A stretch of 8,791 nt of DNA, taken from assembly GCA_023142175.1 (NCBI GenBank), contig JAGLJX010000133.1:1-8791 (forward strand), read 5' to 3'. Of the stretch, positions 5,937 to 8,791 are shown one piece after another; position 1 is the first letter of the stretch; every line of letters starts with the position of its first letter. The translations under genes and the position numbers were made by a program. The DNA is from Emcibacter sp. GTDB taxonomy: Bacteria > Pseudomonadota > Alphaproteobacteria > Sphingomonadales > Emcibacteraceae. The notes under the pieces were generated by a model, which saw only the letters and a program-made list of their open reading frames with translations, had not been told where the DNA came from and made no database searches.

Positions 5937-7025
5937 TCATTCCGTAACAGGCACAGATGGCAGTTTAAATTTTTGCCCCGGATAAATCAGGTCAGGGTCT
6001 TTAATCAGGCTTTTGTTGGCGCCAAAAATCAGAGTGTAATGGAAACCCGTACCATAAAGTTTCCGGGCGATATGCCACAAACTGTTACCGGGGCGAACAA
6101 TAACTTCGCCCTTGGCCTTGGAGGTATCAATATTTTTCCCGCGTGTGAAAGGCTGCTCAATGCGCACTTCTACATCGTCCCCCTCCAGCAATTGATCAAT
6201 ACGAATAATATGTTCTTTTAAATCCAGATCTTTAACAAAGGCATGAGACCATTGGCCTTCGTCGGATGCCGTCACCTCCGCAAGATACTCATTATCCAGA
6301 TAAAGTCTCAACCGGGCGTTTCTTAAAGCCGTGCCAGAAATAATCGCGTTAGAATCTTCATCATAATCCAGACTATCCAGTGACAGCCCTTTGGAAAGCT
6401 CAGAAAAATTCACCAGACGCGGTTTCTGTAGAACTTTTGTCGGCCCTTCGCCAGTGCGTGGGCTTAATATAACGATAACCCCGTTTGTTTCGTCTTCGAT
6501 AAAGCGTTCCTCATCATGGCTTGGTACAGCTACGATCACCACATCGCTGGAGAATACTTCAAATTTTCCGGGTATTATGGACTTAAGGCTAAGTTCAGTT
6601 GGGCCACTGGGCAAAGGGTCATCATACAAGAGTACCCATTCCCCATTGCGGTCTGACACCGCAGAACCGATAATTTTGTCTTTTGCATATATATAAATAT
6701 CACTATTGGGTTCAGCGCGGCCCGCGATAACCCCTGTCCCATTTCTACTGATCCGCACAATATCGAAACTAGGTAATATGGAGGCTGGCTTGGCTTGGCT
6801 TTGAGGCGGTTCTGAGTATTCCGCTTTCGGCATCACCTCTTCCAGAGGAATATCCGGCAGATTGTCAGAAGAGAAGAAATCCGTTGCACCATCTTCAGCA
6901 AAGAAAACAATCCATAGAACCGCACAGACGGCCACAACAGTCAATCTGATAATACTGACCCTCAGGGCTCCGTCCGAACCGTTTTTTTCCCTTTTTAATG
7001 GAATATCTGAAGGCTGCTCTGTCAA
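5937..7025 (-). CDS. Membrane-anchored protein with two Ig-like modules and a C-terminal LysM domain
   Basis: Likely an inner-membrane-tethered envelope protein that binds peptidoglycan. Residues 1-21 are charged and cytoplasmic, 22-43 form one membrane helix (IIRLTVVAVCAVLWIVFF), and the rest should be periplasmic. A low-complexity linker (55-82) leads to two related beta-rich modules, about 86-165 and 215-290. Both share the pattern G-x-A-x2-N-(x)2-(I/L)-x-(I/L)-Y and end with G-x-W, as in bacterial Ig-like repeats. Residues 306-356 are a LysM domain (RPGNSLWHIARKLYG to IYPGQKFKLP), which in this family binds glycan GlcNAc. The start is TTG at 7025: a TAG lies immediately upstream in frame, and the next Met (codon 65) falls after the membrane helix. 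GGTGAG lies only 3 bases upstream, a short spacing. It is convergent with the gene ending at 5935. No catalytic domain is seen. Confidence 0.88.
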   Translation of the reverse strand: MTEQPSDIPLKREKNGSDGALRVSIIRLTVVAVCAVLWIVFFAEDGATDFFSSDNLPDIPLEEVMPKAEYSEPPQSQAKPASILPSFDIVRISRNGTGVIAGRAEPNSDIYIYAKDKIIGSAVSDRNGEWVLLYDDPLPSGPTELSLKSIIPGKFEVFSSDVVIVAVPSHDEERFIEDETNGVIVILSPRTGEGPTKVLQKPRLVNFSELSKGLSLDSLDYDEDSNAIISGTALRNARLRLYLDNEYLAEVTASDEGQWSHAFVKDLDLKEHIIRIDQLLEGDDVEVRIEQPFTRGKNIDTSKAKGEVIVRPGNSLWHIARKLYGTGFHYTLIFGANKSLIKDPDLIYPGQKFKLPSVPVTE

Positions 7026-7115
7026 CTACTCACCAAATCTATTTAAAAAAGCGCATAGGCTATATACTGCATACCATAGAGAATGTCAGTATCATTTTTT
7101 TGTTAAGTCATGCTT

Positions 7116-7121
7116 TATAAT
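7116..7121 (+). promoter_or_regulatory. Possible -10 element for the LOG-family gene
   Basis: A perfect TATAAT in the divergent gap, but with no good -35 at 16-18 bases (only T-rich sequence). If used, the leader would be about 125 bases and would include both inverted repeats at 7171-7206. The region 7090-7125 is strongly AT-rich on both strands, so promoter calls here are weak. Confidence 0.25.
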
Positions 7122-7170
7122 ATTTTCATTAACATAGTTGCTATACAATGGTGCCATAGATAAGGTAAAA

Positions 7171-7192
7171 AATTGTCAAAACTATGACAATT
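7171..7192. repeat. Perfect inverted repeat AATTGTCA-N6-TGACAATT
   Basis: 8-bp arms (7171-7178 and 7185-7192) around AAACTA. The size and symmetry are those of an operator for a dimeric regulator. It lies about 145 bases from the LysM gene start and 61 bases from the LOG gene start, within the 228-base divergent gap. The minus strand also reads TTGACA here, a perfect -35 hexamer, but without a matching -10. Confidence 0.55.
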
Positions 7193-7193
7193 A

Positions 7194-7206
7194 GAAGGCC
7201 GCCTTC
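7194..7206. repeat. Perfect inverted repeat GAAGGC-C-GCCTTC
   Basis: 6-bp arms separated by one base, starting two bases after the previous palindrome. As RNA it could form a small GAAGG/CCTTC hairpin, and the left arm could alternatively pair with GCCTT at 7213-7217. No T-run follows on the + strand, so it is not a terminator. Confidence 0.45.
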
Positions 7207-7253
7207 AAATGAGCCTTAGCGGATAAAAAAATACAGGGTTAAAATTTTAAAAT

Positions 7254-7838
7254 ATGGCACATATCAAATCTCTTTGCGTTTATTGCGGGTCTCGTCCAGG
7301 CACAAACAACCATTTTAAAAAAATAGCTAAGAAATTTGGCGAAATTCTTGCCTATGAAAAAATTCGCTTGGTTTATGGCGGTGGAAATGTGGGCCTGATG
7401 GGCGTTATCGCCAACACAGTCATGGAGTACGGCGGCAAGGTCACCGGCATCATACCACAGCACCTTGATGAAGAAGAAGGCGGCTGGAAAGAGGCTACCG
7501 ATTTTTTTGTGGTTGATAACATGCATGACCGCAAACGCATGATGTTTGATCATTCCGATGCCTTCGTTGCCTTGCCCGGCAGCATCGGAACACTGGATGA
7601 AACCATCGAGGTGATTACCTGGAAACAGCTTGGGCTTCACAATAAACCAATCATCATTGTCAATATGGATGATTACTGGCAACCCCTGCTCGCGCTGATT
7701 GATAATTTCATAAAGGAAGAATTCACCAGCCCCGAAACTCGGGATCTGTTTCACGTAGTGAAAACGGTAGAAGATGTTATCCCCCTGATAAAATCACTGC
7801 CGGAAATTGATCTGATCACAAAAAACACCCTTATTTAG
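7254..7838 (+). CDS. LOG-family protein (nucleoside 5'-monophosphate phosphoribohydrolase-like, TIGR00730 type)
   Basis: Rossmann-like family whose plant and bacterial members release free base from cytokinin riboside or purine 5'-monophosphates. The 194 residues match the usual size. Motifs in order are CVYCGSRPG (8-16), YGGGNVGLMG (41-50), the MHDRK segment (90-94, catalytic Arg region) and LPGSIGTLDE (107-116), equivalent to the PGGxGTxxE signature. The second Gly is Ser110 here (codon AGC); the catalytic Glu116 and Thr113 are kept, so activity is plausible. The start ATG at 7254 has no good Shine-Dalgarno (AGGG lies about 16 bases away) and sits just after an AT-only palindrome TTAAAATTTTAA (7239-7250). 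It is divergent from the LysM gene and on the same strand as icd, 127 bases upstream. The family is often mis-annotated as lysine decarboxylase. Physiological substrate unknown. Confidence 0.92.
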   Translation: MAHIKSLCVYCGSRPGTNNHFKKIAKKFGEILAYEKIRLVYGGGNVGLMGVIANTVMEYGGKVTGIIPQHLDEEEGGWKEATDFFVVDNMHDRKRMMFDHSDAFVALPGSIGTLDETIEVITWKQLGLHNKPIIIVNMDDYWQPLLALIDNFIKEEFTSPETRDLFHVVKTVEDVIPLIKSLPEIDLITKNTLI

Positions 7839-7859
7839 GCAGATTATTTTGTTTCTGCC
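7838..7859 (+). other. Hairpin at the 3' end of the LOG-family gene, lacking a U-tract
   Basis: GGCAGA (7838-7843) and TCTGCC (7854-7859) form a 6-bp stem with a 10-base loop, starting on the last base of the stop codon. The bases after it (CTTCAC) are not a T-run, so it is at best a weak or Rho-assisted end, or an mRNA-stabilising hairpin. Confidence 0.3.
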
Positions 7860-7925
7860 CTTCACATATGAGCCGAGCAATGATAACTTGCCTCATAATT
7901 AATGGTAATCATACCTCATCCAAAA

Positions 7926-7954
7926 TGGCGCAAAATTCTGTGCCACTATTTTTT
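7926..7954 (+). terminator. Terminator-like hairpin in the leader just before icd
   Basis: TGGCGCA (7926-7932) pairs with TGTGCCA (7939-7945) through six Watson-Crick pairs and one G-U, loop AAATTC, followed by CTA and six T residues (7949-7954). The T-run is immediately followed by the icd Shine-Dalgarno AAAGG (7955-7959). It may terminate LOG-gene transcription, or act as an attenuator if the icd promoter lies upstream. No clear icd promoter was found in 7860-7925. Confidence 0.45.
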
Positions 7955-7965
7955 AAAGGTTCATT

Positions 7966-8791
7966 ATGGCTAAAATTAAAGTAGAAAATCCTGTTGTCGA
8001 ACTAGATGGCGATGAGATGACACGTATCATCTGGGCATGGATTAAAGACAAGCTTATCCACCCTTATCTTGATATTGATTTGAAATACTACGACCTCAGC
8101 ATTGAGAAACGTGATGAAACCGATGACCAAATCACCATTGATGCGGCCAATGCCATTCTGGAACATGGTGTCGGCGTTAAATGCGCAACCATTACGCCGG
8201 ACGAACAGCGGGTTGAGGAATTTAACCTCAAGAAAATGTGGCGGTCTCCCAATGGTACCATCCGTAATATTCTGGGCGGCACTGTATTTCGCGAGCCTAT
8301 TATCTGTTCCAATGTGCCACGTCTGGTTCCCGGCTGGACTCACCCGATTGTTATCGGTCGTCACGCCTTCGGTGACCAATATCGCGCCACCGACTTCCTT
8401 GTACCCGGTGCCGGAAAACTGACCATCCGGTTTGAACCAGAGGATGGTGGCGAGCCCATCGAACGTGAAGTATTTAACTTCACAGAATCCGGTGTTGCCA
8501 TGGCCATGTATAACCTTGACGAAAGCATCCGGGGTTTTGCGCGGGCCTGTATGAATTACGGCCTGAACAGGGGCTGGCCTGTTTACTTAAGCACCAAGAA
8601 CACGATCCTCAAAGCCTATGATGGTCGTTTCAAGGATTTATTCGAAGAAATCTACCAAAAAGAATTTGCCACAAAATTCGCCGATGCCGGCATCACCTAC
8701 GAACATCGCCTGATTGATGACATGGTGGCTTGTGCTATGAAGTGGAACGGTGAATTCGTATGGGCCTGTAAAAACTATGACGGTGACGTGC
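7966..8791 (+). CDS. icd: NADP-dependent isocitrate dehydrogenase, eukaryote-like dimeric form (3' truncated by window edge)
   Basis: Oxidatively decarboxylates isocitrate to 2-oxoglutarate with NADP+ in the TCA cycle, feeding the glutamate/glutamine pathway. The window holds 275 codons of a protein usually slightly over 400 residues. It belongs to the group shared by many alphaproteobacteria and by eukaryotic cytosolic/mitochondrial IDH, not the E. coli type. The N-terminus reads [20 protein letters not shown]. The isocitrate-binding set is complete and falls on human IDH1 numbering: Ser94, Arg100, Arg109 in [17 protein letters not shown], and Arg132 with Tyr139 in [25 protein letters not shown] (from 209), RLIDDMVA and [10 protein letters not shown] follow, the last at the window edge. 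ATG 7966 has AAAGG 6 bases upstream. A terminator-like hairpin directly precedes that site. No frameshift is seen. Confidence 0.97.
   Translation, partial: MAKIKVENPVVELDGDEMTRIIWAWIKDKLIHPYLDIDLKYYDLSIEKRDETDDQITIDAANAILEHGVGVKCATITPDEQRVEEFNLKKMWRSPNGTIRNILGGTVFREPIICSNVPRLVPGWTHPIVIGRHAFGDQYRATDFLVPGAGKLTIRFEPEDGGEPIEREVFNFTESGVAMAMYNLDESIRGFARACMNYGLNRGWPVYLSTKNTILKAYDGRFKDLFEEIYQKEFATKFADAGITYEHRLIDDMVACAMKWNGEFVWACKNYDGDV

Noticed and set aside
7174..7179. Perfect TTGACA -35 hexamer on the minus strand for the LysM gene
   Set aside because: No acceptable -10 at 15-19 bases (TATGGC at best); it is more simply part of the inverted repeat.
7209..7226. Tiny + strand frame ATG-AGC-CTT-AGC-GGA-TAA in the LOG leader
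   Set aside because: Five codons, no ribosome site; considered as a leader peptide but there is no run of a regulatory amino acid and no terminator after it.
7239..7754. Long open frame (171 codons) on the minus strand across the LOG-family gene
   Set aside because: Antisense shadow of a clear family member; no ribosome site and no recognisable protein features.
8002..8379. Open frame of 125 codons on the minus strand inside icd
   Set aside because: Lies opposite the conserved isocitrate-binding region of icd, with no independent start signals.
1..8791. Search for mobile elements, CRISPR arrays, toxin-antitoxin or defence genes, tRNAs
   Set aside because: No transposase, integrase, regularly spaced repeat, terminal inverted repeat with target duplication, or cloverleaf was seen; gene content is chromosomal housekeeping.

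Overview
The window reads as chromosomal DNA of an alphaproteobacterium with moderate, not high, G+C. The pointers are a type I glutamine synthetase with an adenylylation-type tyrosine, a short-form phosphatidylserine decarboxylase with an FGS self-cleavage site next to pssA, an Atm1-type (glutathione/heavy-metal class) ABC exporter, and a eukaryote-like dimeric NADP isocitrate dehydrogenase. The order cannot be fixed from sequence alone; a marine, Rhodospirillales- or Emcibacterales-like lineage is a guess. I see no insertion sequence, prophage, CRISPR array, tRNA or rRNA. The content is ordinary housekeeping plus two unrecognised proteins.

Layout: (1) 1-554, + strand: 3' end of glnA with a strong intrinsic terminator. 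(2) 640-1176, +: an unrecognised 178-residue helical, acidic-tailed protein with two FliM-like Q-x2-I-D-x2-F motifs at its C-terminus. It meets the next gene tail to tail with a 4-base overlap. (3) 5364 down to 1173, - strand: a membrane-lipid block, atm1-like ABC exporter > psd > pssA, followed by a PsrA-like TetR regulator that appears to have its own promoter and operator. (4) 5486-5935, +: an unrecognised 149-residue protein transcribed divergently from the exporter. (5) 7025 down to 5937, -: a membrane-anchored protein with two Ig-like modules and a C-terminal LysM domain. (6) 7254-7838, +: a LOG-family nucleotide phosphoribohydrolase. (7) 7966-8791, +: the first 275 codons of icd, running off the window.

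How the genes fit together: psd and pssA are the last two steps to phosphatidylethanolamine, and the exporter directly upstream is close enough to share their mRNA. The regulator after pssA resembles PsrA, a fatty-acid-responsive repressor. An AAAC-N4-GTTT palindrome sits in front of it and resembles the known PsrA operator. This suggests, without proof, that lipid or acyl-CoA sensing is linked to this locus. All gene-free stretches are shorter than 300 bases. The most structured are the 228 bases between the LysM and LOG genes (two adjacent perfect inverted repeats) and the icd leader (a terminator-like hairpin just before the ribosome binding site).

I did not find a convincing new multi-gene system. 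The items most worth a second look are the PsrA-like regulator with its operator, the 178-residue protein with twin QxxIDxxF motifs, the hairpin in the icd leader, and the possible translational relay between the exporter and psd.
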